A stretch of 64,000 nucleotides of DNA from Daejeonella sp. JGW-45 (GTDB lineage Bacteria; Bacteroidota; Bacteroidia; Sphingobacteriales; Sphingobacteriaceae), in the NCBI RefSeq assembly GCF_029360805.1, contig NZ_JARKNC010000001.1:186001-250000 (forward strand), written 5' to 3'. Below the pieces are notes generated by a model that was not told where the DNA came from, did not search any database, and saw only the letters and a list, made by a program, of their open reading frames with translations. This document shows positions 18,908-27,197 of this stretch, piece by piece (positions within the stretch are counted from its first letter, which is position 1; the number at the start of each line of letters is the position of its first letter). Made by a program: the position numbers and the translations under genes.

Positions 18908-19495
18908 TTGGATATACGATCATATTTAGAAAGCGGGAACCTGGAGCTTTATGCTATGGGCTTGTTGTCGGGGGTGGAAAAAGATAAAGCCGAGGAAAAT
19001 ATCATAAAATACCCCGAGCTGAGGGCGGAACTGGATAAGATCGAGCTTTCGCTGGAGAAACTGGCAACGGCAGCTGCTATTGAGCCGCCCCGTTCACTTA
19101 TCGATGAGATACTTAACAGGATTTCCGTTCCTGAGCTCACAGGCAATACCTTTCTGCCTTTATTAAGCAGCGATTCCGACTACAGGGACTGGCAGAGGCT
19201 GGTTCGCGATTATATCCCGGGCGACTTTTCGGATGGGTGCTACAGCAAGGTGATCCGGGAAACCGCTCAGGTGACACAGATCCTGCTGGTATCCTCCACT
19301 GATTTTGATGATGAAATTCATACCGACCTGCATGAAAGCTTTCTCATCCTGCAGGGAAAATGCAAATGCACGGTCGGCAATAAAGAATTCTTTATGGAAG
19401 CCGGTGATTATACTGAGATCCCCCTGCACGAGGTACACCGCGTGGAAATCGTCAGGAAACCGGTTATCGCCATACTGCAGCGGATCCCCGTTTAG
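18908..19495 (+). CDS. Cupin-domain anti-sigma factor (ChrR-like)
   Basis: A 195-residue protein if it starts at TTG 18908. That start gives MDIRSYLESGNLELYAMG, which aligns with the N-terminus of the RskA-type gene at 21860 (MTDIRSYIESGVLELYVLG); an in-frame ATG at 18812 precedes the likely promoter. Residues 1-75 are the anti-sigma domain. Residues about 100-195 form a cupin barrel with metal-type histidines (HTDLHESFLILQGK and IPLHEVHRVEI). Zinc-cupin anti-sigma factors of the ChrR type release their sigma factor under oxidative stress. No sigma gene is adjacent; the ECF sigma at 21306 is a candidate partner. Confidence 0.72.
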   Translation: MDIRSYLESGNLELYAMGLLSGVEKDKAEENIIKYPELRAELDKIELSLEKLATAAAIEPPRSLIDEILNRISVPELTGNTFLPLLSSDSDYRDWQRLVRDYIPGDFSDGCYSKVIRETAQVTQILLVSSTDFDDEIHTDLHESFLILQGKCKCTVGNKEFFMEAGDYTEIPLHEVHRVEIVRKPVIAILQRIPV

Positions 19496-19502
19496 GTCCG
19501 CC

Positions 19503-19543
19503 AAAAAAAAAACAGGAAGCTGATTGCTCAAACCTCCTGTTTT
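19503..19543. terminator. Bidirectional terminator between convergent genes
   Basis: An A run (19503-19510) is followed by AACAGGA (19511-19517), then TCCTGTT (19535-19541) and further Ts. The stem therefore has an A tract on the left and a T tract on the right and can stop transcription from both sides. It lies between the cupin gene stop (19495) and the ferritin-like gene stop (19560). Confidence 0.75.
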
Positions 19544-19559
19544 CACTGAACTGCTAAAC

Positions 19560-20396
19560 CTAAACTATAAATGGAGATACTATCGCCAGGATCTGCGCCT
19601 TGGTCAGCGGCTCATCGAAAGCTTCAGTGGCTGCATTCGTGGAGATATTTCCGGATACGCCTGGTAATGATGTGATGGTTACCCCGCCCTGGCTTAAATT
19701 TTCCTCTCCTGCATACGAGCCGTTTACCACAGCCCCTATACCCGTATCGTTTGATCCGGTGATCCATGGCTTCATGGAAGCAGCCGCACCACCCCGGGTT
19801 TTGCGCATGTAGCGGATATGAGCCGCGTGGCGCGCTTCCACCGAGTGGATGTTTAATGCTGCTGTGAGAACGACTTTATTTCCGAGCAAGGCAGGTGCCT
19901 GGCCTTTATAGGCCCTTACGCCGGTATCTTCAAACACCTGCGCCACGGCCAGGAAAGTATCATAGCTGGAAAAAACTGTCGGGAAAGTTCCTTTGGCAGT
20001 AAAATCAAATACCGGTTTGGCGACCGCTGCCGCTCCCAAAACTGACTTCAGGAAAGCCACGTGCTGGTTTTCATGATCGCGTATATTAGTCAGGGCGCCG
20101 GTTCCAGCCGTAGTGCCCTGGGCCATCAGGCCTGTATTGGCAACACCCAATGTATAAAACTCAGCCTCCAGGTATTCCAGGGTAAGTGCAAAATTCAGCA
20201 CTTCATTTACCGATGCCGGAGTCTGCTGTCCGTAGGCCTTTTTAAACAATGAAGCCAGCGCCAGGGGCAGTCCCGCCATGGCGATCTTTGAGCCGAGGCT
20301 CCCCATATTTTTTATTGCCGAACGGCGCGGGTTCATCCGGTCGTTAATTTCCGGATCAACTCTCTCTATTTCTTCGATTATATTTACAATGTTCAT
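19560..20396 (-). CDS. Ferritin-like domain protein (Ferritin_2 type)
   Basis: A 278-residue protein. After a 40-residue lead it has a Tat-like or hydrophobic segment (RRSAIKNMGSLGSKIAMAGL), then a four-helix ferritin-like domain. The helix motifs NFALTLEYLEAEFYTLG and IRDHENQHVAFLKSVLG supply the Glu/His ligands of a di-metal site, repeated later by ALNIHSVEARHAAHIRYM. It is the downstream partner of a paralogous gene that ends 10 bases before. The proteins of this group are exported and often linked to oxidative stress or desiccation; the exact function is not known. Confidence 0.82.
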   Translation of the reverse strand: MNIVNIIEEIERVDPEINDRMNPRRSAIKNMGSLGSKIAMAGLPLALASLFKKAYGQQTPASVNEVLNFALTLEYLEAEFYTLGVANTGLMAQGTTAGTGALTNIRDHENQHVAFLKSVLGAAAVAKPVFDFTAKGTFPTVFSSYDTFLAVAQVFEDTGVRAYKGQAPALLGNKVVLTAALNIHSVEARHAAHIRYMRKTRGGAAASMKPWITGSNDTGIGAVVNGSYAGEENLSQGGVTITSLPGVSGNISTNAATEAFDEPLTKAQILAIVSPFIV

Positions 20397-20406
20397 GTCC
20401 TTAAGT

Positions 20407-21111
20407 TTAGTAAGTTGGTAATCCTTCTACATTCAACGGTGTCTTTATGTATGTTCCTGCGATTGCGAGCACCTGGCTCGGGCTCCTGGAAGTATCCAGC
20501 CCCTGCGCATTCACTACCGAGCTGTCGGCAAACGTTCCATTGCTGATCAGATCACGGATCATCGCAGCATGGCGCGCTTCTACCGATACGATCTTGCCTG
20601 CCAGCGTTAAATAAGCGTCGCTCTTTATCAGGAAGCCTGCACCGTTATAGGCCGATACGCCCAGGTCTTCGAAGGCTTTAGCCGTGCTCAGCACGCTGTC
20701 GCGGCTGCTGAAATTGACGGATGAGAAATCTACCTCCAGCGAAGGGATGGCACTTCCGCCCAGGGCAGCTTTAAAGAATTCGCGGTGCGCGATCTCATGG
20801 TCCCTGATATCGGTCATAATGGAGCTTTCCAATGAGGAGATACCTGTATACGGACTTGCAACCACCTTTGTATAGAAGGCAGCTTCAAGTTGTTCCAGCG
20901 CGTAGGCATAATTCAGGATGGCTATGTCATCCCGGCCGAAGTTTGCCCTTCCGTCCATTTTGTCCTTTTTGCAGCCGGCTGCTATCAAAGCGATGCCTGC
21001 AGCACCTGCTCCGGCATATTTCAGGAACGAGCGGCGTTCCAGCGTGGCAGACAGAATATCGCCCTGCGCATTTGCCGGATCCTGTTCCACCTGATTTTTC
21101 AAAGTGTTCAT
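20407..21111 (-). CDS. Ferritin-like domain protein, Tat/lipoprotein signal
   Basis: A 234-residue paralogue of the neighbouring gene. The signal carries RRSFLKYAGAGAAGIALI and then AAGC, a twin-arginine motif combined with a lipobox, so it may be exported folded and lipidated. The ferritin-like helices show NYAYALEQLEAAFYTKV, IRDHEIAHREFFKAALGG and KIVSVEARHAAMIRDLI, with the same Glu and His spacing as the downstream gene. It is the first gene of the two-gene operon, divergent from the ECF sigma gene at 21306. Confidence 0.83.
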   Translation of the reverse strand: MNTLKNQVEQDPANAQGDILSATLERRSFLKYAGAGAAGIALIAAGCKKDKMDGRANFGRDDIAILNYAYALEQLEAAFYTKVVASPYTGISSLESSIMTDIRDHEIAHREFFKAALGGSAIPSLEVDFSSVNFSSRDSVLSTAKAFEDLGVSAYNGAGFLIKSDAYLTLAGKIVSVEARHAAMIRDLISNGTFADSSVVNAQGLDTSRSPSQVLAIAGTYIKTPLNVEGLPTY

Positions 21112-21305
21112 AATTAGAATTTATGGTTAAAGTTCTTGTTGATTGGAGGTACTTACGGGAAATCCGGGTAAGCGGATTTTTTGGTTGCGAATTATTTTAA
21201 GCCGGGCATTTTTTGAAAATATTACCTGTCAATCAAAACAATTAAGTAGTTTCAAACTTATTATCCTTTAAGCCGGATATCCACCAATGCAATCAATCAT
21301 TCACG

Positions 21306-21863
21306 TTGAACAGGACATCGAAAGTAAAACTATCTGAACCCGACCTGATCAGCGCCCTTCGCAAACAGGAAAAAATAGCCATCGAGGCGCTGTACGATAT
21401 GTACTCACCGGCGCTGTACGGAGTTATCCACCGCATCATTGACAATGAGGAAATAGCAGAGGACGTATTGCAGGATACATTTGTAAAGATCTGGAACTCC
21501 TTTTCTTCTTATGACGCCGGCAAAGGCCGCCTGTTCACCTGGATGGTAAACCTTGCCCGCAACCTGGCTATTGATAAGGTCCGGTCAAAGGACTACCGCA
21601 ACCATACAAAAAACCAGGACATCGATAACTTCGTAAATACGATCGATGATAAGCAAAGTTCGATATTTAATACCGACGCGGTCGGGATCAGGGAGATGGT
21701 AGAAAAGCTTCTGCCTGATCAGCGATCCATACTTCAACTGATCTATTTCCAGGGTTATACGCAAGCCGAGGCAGCCGAGAAGCTTAACATTCCGCTGGGT
21801 ACATTAAAAACCCGGACGCGGGCAGCAATTTTAACTATGAGGAAGTTTTTCCAGGAACCATGA
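21306..21863 (+). CDS. ECF RNA polymerase sigma factor (SigK/RpoE-like)
   Basis: A 185-residue ECF sigma factor. Region 2 is ALYDMYSPALYGVIHRII with EIAEDVLQDTFVKIWNSFSS; region 4 is YFQGYTQAEAAEKLNIPLGT. The start is TTG: the nearest upstream ATG (21287) is out of frame and no in-frame ATG occurs before residue 33. It overlaps the RskA-type anti-sigma gene by 4 bases (ATGA), so the two are translationally coupled. It is divergent from the ferritin-like operon, which is a likely target. It differs in style from the FecI-type sigma factors elsewhere in the window. Confidence 0.92.
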   Translation: MNRTSKVKLSEPDLISALRKQEKIAIEALYDMYSPALYGVIHRIIDNEEIAEDVLQDTFVKIWNSFSSYDAGKGRLFTWMVNLARNLAIDKVRSKDYRNHTKNQDIDNFVNTIDDKQSSIFNTDAVGIREMVEKLLPDQRSILQLIYFQGYTQAEAAEKLNIPLGTLKTRTRAAILTMRKFFQEP

Positions 21864-22669
21864 CAGATATCAGATCATATATTGAAAGTGGTGTACTTGA
21901 GCTTTACGTGCTGGGCGAACTTAGCGCGGATGAAAGGCTTGAGGTGGAAGAGCTCGCTAAAAAGCATCCTGAAATAAGAGCCGAACTAACCGCGATCGAA
22001 ACGGCGCTTGAGACATTTGCTCATTCACAGGGCAGGACTCCTGCACCCCGCATGCGCGACCGGGTCTTAAGCAGCATTGAGATCCCGGAAGAAAGCGGCA
22101 AGATCGCCGGCATTCCGCAAACGCCAAAATTCACGTCTTACAAATATGCTTTTGCGGCCTCCGTGGCCTTGCTGTTGATCAGTTGGGCTGCCTTGTTTGT
22201 TGTTTACAACCGGCTGGATGCATCCCGGCAGCAGATCGCTGTGCTGGAAACATCCAACCAGAAGTTCACTAACCAGGTAAACAAGTTAAGCGGGGAGCTT
22301 AAAAACTCGCTCGAAATTCTTAATGATCCCAACTATCAGCTTATTAAGCTCCAGGGAACAGAAATATCCAAATCCTCGCGTATAGCCGTAGCATTTAATT
22401 CCCGGAGTAATGATGTCCTGCTCGACCTTTCGGGCTTAAACATGCCGCAAAATGATGATGAGCACCAATACCAGCTATGGGCCATCGTAGACGGGCAGCC
22501 GGTAGACCTCGGTGTCTTTGATGTCAGCGACCAGGCTTCAGGCTTAAAACAAATGAAGAGCGTAGACAAGCCGCAGGCCTTTGCCGTTACCCTCGAGAAA
22601 AGAGGAGGCAGCGTTAAGCCGACTATGGCGAAGCTGATGGTTATTGGGACGGTTGGGGGTAAGGTCTGA
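21860..22669 (+). CDS. RskA-type membrane anti-sigma factor
   Basis: A 269-residue anti-sigma factor. The cytoplasmic domain (residues 1-90) begins MTDIRSYIESGVLELYVLGE. One membrane helix lies at about 96-116. A short coiled coil (about 118-150, rich in Q, N, K and L heptads) leads to a periplasmic beta domain with HQYQLWAIVDGQPVDLGVFD, typical of the anti-sigma-K (RskA) C-terminal domain. No zinc-type HxxxCxxC motif is present. It is the cognate partner of the sigma gene it overlaps. Its N-terminus is shared with the cupin protein at 18908. Confidence 0.9.
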   Translation: MTDIRSYIESGVLELYVLGELSADERLEVEELAKKHPEIRAELTAIETALETFAHSQGRTPAPRMRDRVLSSIEIPEESGKIAGIPQTPKFTSYKYAFAASVALLLISWAALFVVYNRLDASRQQIAVLETSNQKFTNQVNKLSGELKNSLEILNDPNYQLIKLQGTEISKSSRIAVAFNSRSNDVLLDLSGLNMPQNDDEHQYQLWAIVDGQPVDLGVFDVSDQASGLKQMKSVDKPQAFAVTLEKRGGSVKPTMAKLMVIGTVGGKV

Positions 22670-22729
22670 GGCACACTTCTTGATTCATACCGTTAAATAG
22701 AAATATTTTCAAATAATGAACGTTTTTAT

Positions 22730-22757
22730 TAGTTTTGCAACTAATATTCAGTTGCAA
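22730..22757 (+). promoter_or_regulatory. hicAB promoter with overlapping operator
   Basis: TAGTTTTG (22730-22737) matches the TAnnTTTG -7 box. Overlapping it, TTGCAACT (22735-22742) and AGTTGCAA (22750-22757) form a perfect 8-bp inverted repeat with a 7-base spacer. The right arm touches the A of the hicA start codon. This is the expected layout for repression by the HicB antitoxin or the HicAB complex. Confidence 0.65.
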
Positions 22758-23014
22758 TGGGTAAAGCAGAGAAGCTATTAGATCGTTTCGTTAAAATCCC
22801 TAAAGATCTTACCTGGGATGAGTTAACAAGCGTATTAGCAGGATTCGGCTATTTCCTGTTGAAAAACGGGAAGACCGGTGGATCGAGACGCAAGTTTGTT
22901 AATAAGGACAATAGCATCATCATTCTGCATAAGCCGCACCCGGGAAATATAGTAAAGCAATATGCCCTTAAACAGGTAATAGATCATTTAAGAGAGAAAG
23001 GAAGCCTTCAATGA
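22757..23014 (+). CDS. hicA: HicA-type mRNA interferase toxin
   Basis: An 85-residue protein with the dsRBD-like HicA fold. It opens with a WDELTSVLAGFGYFLLKNGK helix-strand start, and the active-site His lies in the strand ending IIILHKPHPG, followed by a closing helix IVKQYALKQVIDHL. HicA cleaves mRNA in the cytoplasm until HicB binds it. The gene overlaps hicB by 4 bases and is preceded by an operator-like inverted repeat. It is somewhat larger than the minimal (about 60-residue) HicA proteins. Confidence 0.88.
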   Translation: MGKAEKLLDRFVKIPKDLTWDELTSVLAGFGYFLLKNGKTGGSRRKFVNKDNSIIILHKPHPGNIVKQYALKQVIDHLREKGSLQ

Positions 23015-23385
23015 GTAACTATTTAAAACATAAGGAATATCTGGGTACCGTTGAATATAGTACTGAAGACGAAGTTTTTTACGGAAAGCTTTTCGGGATA
23101 AATGACCTGGTAACTTTCGAAGGTGCATCCGTTAAGGAAATAAAAAACGCTTTTGAAGAAGCTGTAGAGGATTATATTTCGACTTGCGCGGCATTAAACA
23201 AAAAGCCGGAGAAGACCTTTAAAGGAAGCTTTAACGTACGTCTCCCAACTGAACTCCATAAGGATGCAGCGTTTATAGCGGCTCAGAAGAACGTTTCATT
23301 GAACGATTTTGTTAAGGGGGCTATTGAATATGCAGTAAGACATAAGGAAGAGGTTAGCCGGGAGGTATTGCCGGGGAACCATTAA
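23011..23385 (+). CDS. hicB: HicB-type antitoxin
   Basis: A 124-residue antitoxin. Residues 1-70 form the partial RNase-H-like HicB fold (YLGTVEYSTEDEVFYGKLFG, VTFEGASVKEIKNAFEEAVE). Residues 75-110 look like a ribbon-helix-helix DNA-binding end (FNVRLPTELHKDAAFIAAQK, then VSLNDFVKGAI). It neutralises HicA and probably represses the operon through the inverted repeat at 22735-22757. Confidence 0.9.
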   Translation: MSNYLKHKEYLGTVEYSTEDEVFYGKLFGINDLVTFEGASVKEIKNAFEEAVEDYISTCAALNKKPEKTFKGSFNVRLPTELHKDAAFIAAQKNVSLNDFVKGAIEYAVRHKEEVSREVLPGNH

Positions 23386-23399
23386 GTATTGACGGGCCC

Positions 23400-23882
23400 T
23401 TACTTCTTCCCGATAAAACTTCCCTTTCCCAGCAATGAATTAATAGCCCGCTCAATGACCCGGGTCCTGCTGGTCGCGGTTTTCAGGGACGAGATGTACC
23501 TCACCATCTCCTTCTGCTTTGACGGGCTGAGTCTCTCAAATTCAACCTTCGCTTCAGGCTTATTTTTTAATGCGGCGGTGAAATCAGGGTGTGGCTTTAT
23601 AGTTCTGTCGGCCGGGTCAAACTCAATGCTTACGCGGATGGTTTCCCCGATGCGCCTGGGAGAATCTTTCAGCATCAGGGTGTTAATATAAAGCCGCCAG
23701 AGACCGCTGTACCTGAGCAGCGTTTGCTTGTAAGGCAGGTCGTTGACAGTTCCGGCAACCGGGATATGCCCCTTGCTTTTCCCTGCCTGGGCAAAAATCG
23801 CGGTCAGGATGTTTTCCGGTACCCGGACGTAGGGGTTGATCCCAATAATTTCCAGGACTGCCTTGAAGGAATAGCTCTTCAT
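23400..23882 (-). CDS. YdeI/DUF1905-like protein
   Basis: A 160-residue protein. The first half is DUF1905-like: SYSFKAVLEIIGINPYVRVP, GHIPVAGTVNDLPYKQTLLR, LYINTLMLKDSPRRIGETI. The C-terminal part resembles the YdeI/OmpD-associated (bacteriocin-protection) helix bundle: FERLSPSKQKEMVRYISSLK and TSRTRVIERAINSLL. Function in this family is poorly known. It is convergent with hicB and ends 15 bases from it. Confidence 0.78.
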   Translation of the reverse strand: MKSYSFKAVLEIIGINPYVRVPENILTAIFAQAGKSKGHIPVAGTVNDLPYKQTLLRYSGLWRLYINTLMLKDSPRRIGETIRVSIEFDPADRTIKPHPDFTAALKNKPEAKVEFERLSPSKQKEMVRYISSLKTATSRTRVIERAINSLLGKGSFIGKK

Positions 23883-24069
23883 TTCTCAGGGAACATAAGT
23901 TCAGGATATCTCCCCGGGCATCGTCATCTGCCGCGGGGGTTTACTAAGGTAACGGAGATTTGTTAAAATCCCTGGCCTGAAAACAGAATTCAGGAATTTT
24001 CTCAAAAGAAATTTAGGGTAAGCTCCCGCTGAGTTGTATTAGCTATATAAACGTTAATCAACACGGAAC

Positions 24070-24744
24070 ATGATCCCAGCACTCTTGATCTGGCTGTACA
24101 AAAAGTACGCGTCCAGGATCCTTAAAACTAAATATCTAACCCGCTTTCGCCGGGCCTCATCAGCGGCAGCGCTGCTTCTGATCCCGGTGCTCGCAGCAGC
24201 TTCGCCATCCTCAGCGCAGGACCTCAGGTTATCGTACCAGGTTATCCATAAGGGCTCGGTCATCGGGCAGATGCAGTTTCACCGGAAGGTGAGCGGTACC
24301 AATACCTACTTCAACCTGAAATCGGACATCAAAACCCGGTTCGTTATGCCCATAAATATTGTCACGACAGACCAGGCGCATTTCAGCAAGGGCAGGCTGC
24401 AATTGTCGGCCGTCTGCCGCACAGTGAACGGGCAGGAAAAAGAAAGCAAGAAAACGGTGTTCCGGAACAATACTTATGAGCTGAGCAACGGCTCGAAGCT
24501 CCGGCAGCTCGAAACCGAGATTGGCTATACCATGATGATGCTTTATTGCCGTGAACCGGCGCAGCTTGGCCAGGTGTACTCCGATAATTACCAGCAATTT
24601 CTTCCCATAAAAAGGCTTGCAGCACATACCTACCGGGTTAATCTCCCCGGCGGGAATTATAACGACTACCAGTTCGAGGGCGGCACCTGCACCAAGGTTA
24701 CTGTGCACCACGACTGGTATACTATCACCATGGAACTAATTTAA
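24070..24744 (+). CDS. Secreted DUF6134-like protein
   Basis: A 224-residue protein. A hydrophobic export segment lies at about residues 29-50 (SSAAALLLIPVLAAASPSSA) after a long basic lead. The mature part begins LRLSYQVIHKGSVIGQMQF and is all-beta, ending in VTVHHDWYTITMELI. This fits the DUF6134 group of Bacteroidota, for which no function is established; the family name is from memory and moderately sure. The stop lies 20 bases before the epimerase gene. Confidence 0.6.
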   Translation: MIPALLIWLYKKYASRILKTKYLTRFRRASSAAALLLIPVLAAASPSSAQDLRLSYQVIHKGSVIGQMQFHRKVSGTNTYFNLKSDIKTRFVMPINIVTTDQAHFSKGRLQLSAVCRTVNGQEKESKKTVFRNNTYELSNGSKLRQLETEIGYTMMMLYCREPAQLGQVYSDNYQQFLPIKRLAAHTYRVNLPGGNYNDYQFEGGTCTKVTVHHDWYTITMELI

Positions 24745-24764
24745 GAACCCAACAGAATAAAAAT

Positions 24765-25763
24765 ATGAGCAATAAAACAACCGTATTTGTCAGCGGCGCC
24801 ACCGGCTTCATCGGCCGCAGCCTGTGCTATAAGCTTGCTGAAAGTGGCTGCCAGGTTAACGCGCTCTGCAGGGACCTGGATCATCCCTACCTGCTTAAAC
24901 ATGATAACATCCGCTTCTTTAGCGGCGACATCCTGGATGAGCCCAGCCTGATGGCTGCCATGAAAGGCTGCCGGCAGGTGTACCATACCGCCGCCATGGC
25001 CAAAATGTGGTGCCGCAACAATGAGGAATTCTACAACGTCAATGTAAACGGCACCACGAATGTTATCCGCGCGGCGATCGCGCTGAATGTCGATAAAATA
25101 GTCTATACCTCTACCTGCGGGGTCCTGGGACCAACAGTCAAACATCCCATGGACGAGCAGGCACCGCGCGTGGGCGGGTTTCCCATCACCTACGAGCGCA
25201 CCAAGTTCCTGGCCGAGCTCGTAGTGAATTCATTTGTAAAGCAGGGTGTAAACATTGTCACCGTTAATCCCTCGCGGGTATTTGGCGCCGGGCCGATAAC
25301 CGATAGCAATACGGTCAGCAAAATGATAAAGGGCTACCTGCAGGGAACCTGGCGTATCATTCCCGGCAAGGGGGATAAGGTTGCAAACTATGCTTTCCTG
25401 GACGATGTGGTCGACGGGCACATGGCTGCTATGGACCATGGCCTTAGCGGACAGCGCTACATCCTTGGCGGCGAAGACATCAGCTTTAACCAGTTCTTCG
25501 ACACCCTGTATACCCTGACCGGCAAGTATCACAAGATGTTCAGGGTACCGCAGAAACTGATCAAGGCATACAGCCAGGCAGAATGGCTCAAGAGCAGGCT
25601 CACGGGCATCCCGCCTGTGTTCCTTCCAGAGTTCGCCGACCGCCTTAAGTACGACCAGAAATACAGCAGCGCCAAAGCCATCGAACAGCTGCGTTACCGG
25701 ATCACTCCTTTTGCGCAGGGCATGGCAAAGACCATCAGCAGTGTACAAAATCAATTATCATGA
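24765..25763 (+). CDS. NAD-dependent epimerase/dehydratase (extended SDR)
   Basis: A 332-residue extended short-chain dehydrogenase. The nucleotide motif GATGFIGRS is near residues 11-19, and the catalytic YxxxK is in TYERTKFLAE (about residue 144). The 3-beta-hydroxysteroid/dihydroflavonol-type stretch VYHTAAMAKMW is present. Such enzymes reduce or isomerise sugar, steroid or flavonoid-like substrates. It overlaps the next SDR gene by 4 bases (ATGA), so the two are translated together, probably for consecutive or paired reductions. Confidence 0.88.
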   Translation: MSNKTTVFVSGATGFIGRSLCYKLAESGCQVNALCRDLDHPYLLKHDNIRFFSGDILDEPSLMAAMKGCRQVYHTAAMAKMWCRNNEEFYNVNVNGTTNVIRAAIALNVDKIVYTSTCGVLGPTVKHPMDEQAPRVGGFPITYERTKFLAELVVNSFVKQGVNIVTVNPSRVFGAGPITDSNTVSKMIKGYLQGTWRIIPGKGDKVANYAFLDDVVDGHMAAMDHGLSGQRYILGGEDISFNQFFDTLYTLTGKYHKMFRVPQKLIKAYSQAEWLKSRLTGIPPVFLPEFADRLKYDQKYSSAKAIEQLRYRITPFAQGMAKTISSVQNQLS

Positions 25764-26542
25764 AAAGATTAACCGCTTTAGTAACTGGCGCCAGCGAAGG
25801 GCTCGGTAAGTCGCTCGCCTTTGAGCTGGCAAACCGCAATTTCAACCTGGTGCTGATCTCGCTGCCTGCCTCGGGGCTCCCGGAGCTGGCCGCATTCATC
25901 CGCTCAAACTTCAACGTGAATGTGCATTACTTCGAACTGGACCTCACCAAAGCCGAGCTCTTTACCGGTATATTCGATACGCTCAGCGCTGAGCAGGTGC
26001 CGGTGGATATCCTGGTCAATAACGCCGGCCTGGGCAACTGGTCGTGGTTCGAGGACAAGAACATCGACTTTTATAAAACCCAGATCGATCTGAATATTAC
26101 CAGTACCGTATTGCTTACCCGCCTGTTCCTCGGCCAGGTCGACAAATCCCACCCCTCTTATATCCTGAACGTGGGCAGCCTGGGCGGACGTTTTATCGTA
26201 CCCCGGAAACAGGTCTATGGCGCCACGAAGTCGTTCATTGCCTATTTCACCAAATGCCTGCAGCTCGAACAATCGGGCACCCAGGTCCGCGTAAGCCTGT
26301 TAAGTCCCGGCGGCATTAATACCAAACCCGAGCTGCTGGTTCTTAACCATTCCCTGAAAGGAATTTCCAGGGCAACCATCCTGGAGCCCGAGGAGGTAGC
26401 GAGAGAGGCGGTAGACGGACTGCTGAAGGGCAAAAAAGAGATCATCCCCGGAGCCATAAACCGCTTCCTGGTTTTGCTCGATGCCTTTCTGCCGGGCCGT
26501 ATCAAAGAGATGATCATTAAGCGGAAGCTGGCACTTGGCTGA
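25760..26542 (+). CDS. Classical SDR family oxidoreductase
   Basis: A 260-residue short-chain dehydrogenase of the DltE/17-beta-HSD-like group. TGASEGLGKS is at about residues 9-18, the NNAG motif at about 89, and the catalytic YGATKSFIAYF at about 155. A C-terminal hydrophobic, basic tail could touch membrane. Its start overlaps the end of the epimerase gene. The substrate is unknown. Confidence 0.86.
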   Translation: MKRLTALVTGASEGLGKSLAFELANRNFNLVLISLPASGLPELAAFIRSNFNVNVHYFELDLTKAELFTGIFDTLSAEQVPVDILVNNAGLGNWSWFEDKNIDFYKTQIDLNITSTVLLTRLFLGQVDKSHPSYILNVGSLGGRFIVPRKQVYGATKSFIAYFTKCLQLEQSGTQVRVSLLSPGGINTKPELLVLNHSLKGISRATILEPEEVAREAVDGLLKGKKEIIPGAINRFLVLLDAFLPGRIKEMIIKRKLALG

Positions 26543-26592
26543 AGTAAATCAGGCTGCGGCAGAGGCAGCATGCTGACATAGAAAAAAGCGAT

Positions 26593-26600
26593 TAAATTTG
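26593..26600 (+). promoter_or_regulatory. TAAATTTG, -7 promoter box of the second fecI operon
   Basis: TAAATTTG matches TAnnTTTG perfectly and lies 21 bases before the TTG start at 26622, giving a leader of about 15 bases. A clear -33 element is not visible. Confidence 0.5.
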
Positions 26601-26621
26601 GGGACGTTTAAACAGAATTAA

Positions 26622-27197
26622 TTGGAGAACGAGGATATCCGGCTTACTGAACTCATCCGGAAGGGAGACAAGCCTTCCTTCGACAGGGTGTTTCTTAAGT
26701 ATTTTAAGAACCTGCATGCCTATGCGATGAAATTCGCGGGGGAGAAGGATATGGCTGAAGAGATCATCCAGAACGTGTTCTGCCGCATCTGGGAAAAACG
26801 CGGGCAGCTGAAGGCCGATGGTTACCTGAGGGCTTTCCTGTACCGCTCGGTGCATAACGAGTGCGTCAATTATATCAGGCACCGGAAAGTCAGGTCGTCG
26901 TTCCAGGTATACTATGTCGGCAAGCCGGAGCTGAATGAAAGCAACCTCGCCGAAGAGCTGGGTGCCTCTGAACTGGAAAGGCGGTTGTACGCAGCCATCA
27001 ATGAATTGCCGGAGGAATGCGCCTCGGTTTTCCAGATGAGCCGCTTCGAGCAGCTTCGCTATGGCGAGATAGCCGCAGAGCTGGATATCCCGCTGAAAGC
27101 CGTGGAATACCAGATGGGCAAGGCGTTGAAGATACTGCGGATTAAGCTGGCCGACTTTTTACCGCTGCTGTTAATTTATTTAAACAAGATACTATGA
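26622..27197 (+). CDS. FecI-type ECF sigma factor
   Basis: A 191-residue sigma-70 family protein of the Bacteroidota FecI type. Region 2 is FLKYFKNLHAYAMKFAGEKD and EEIIQNVFCRIWEKRGQL; region 4 is RFEQLRYGEIAAELDIPLKA. The start is TTG, since no ATG is available between the promoter box and region 2. It overlaps the FecR gene by 4 bases. The operon of sigma, anti-sigma and STN protein is the second such system in the window. Confidence 0.92.
   Translation: MENEDIRLTELIRKGDKPSFDRVFLKYFKNLHAYAMKFAGEKDMAEEIIQNVFCRIWEKRGQLKADGYLRAFLYRSVHNECVNYIRHRKVRSSFQVYYVGKPELNESNLAEELGASELERRLYAAINELPEECASVFQMSRFEQLRYGEIAAELDIPLKAVEYQMGKALKILRIKLADFLPLLLIYLNKIL

Noticed and set aside
25230-25754. Minus-strand open frame of 174 codons opposite the epimerase gene
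   Set aside because: Antisense to a well-supported extended SDR enzyme; shadow of a GC-rich coding strand.
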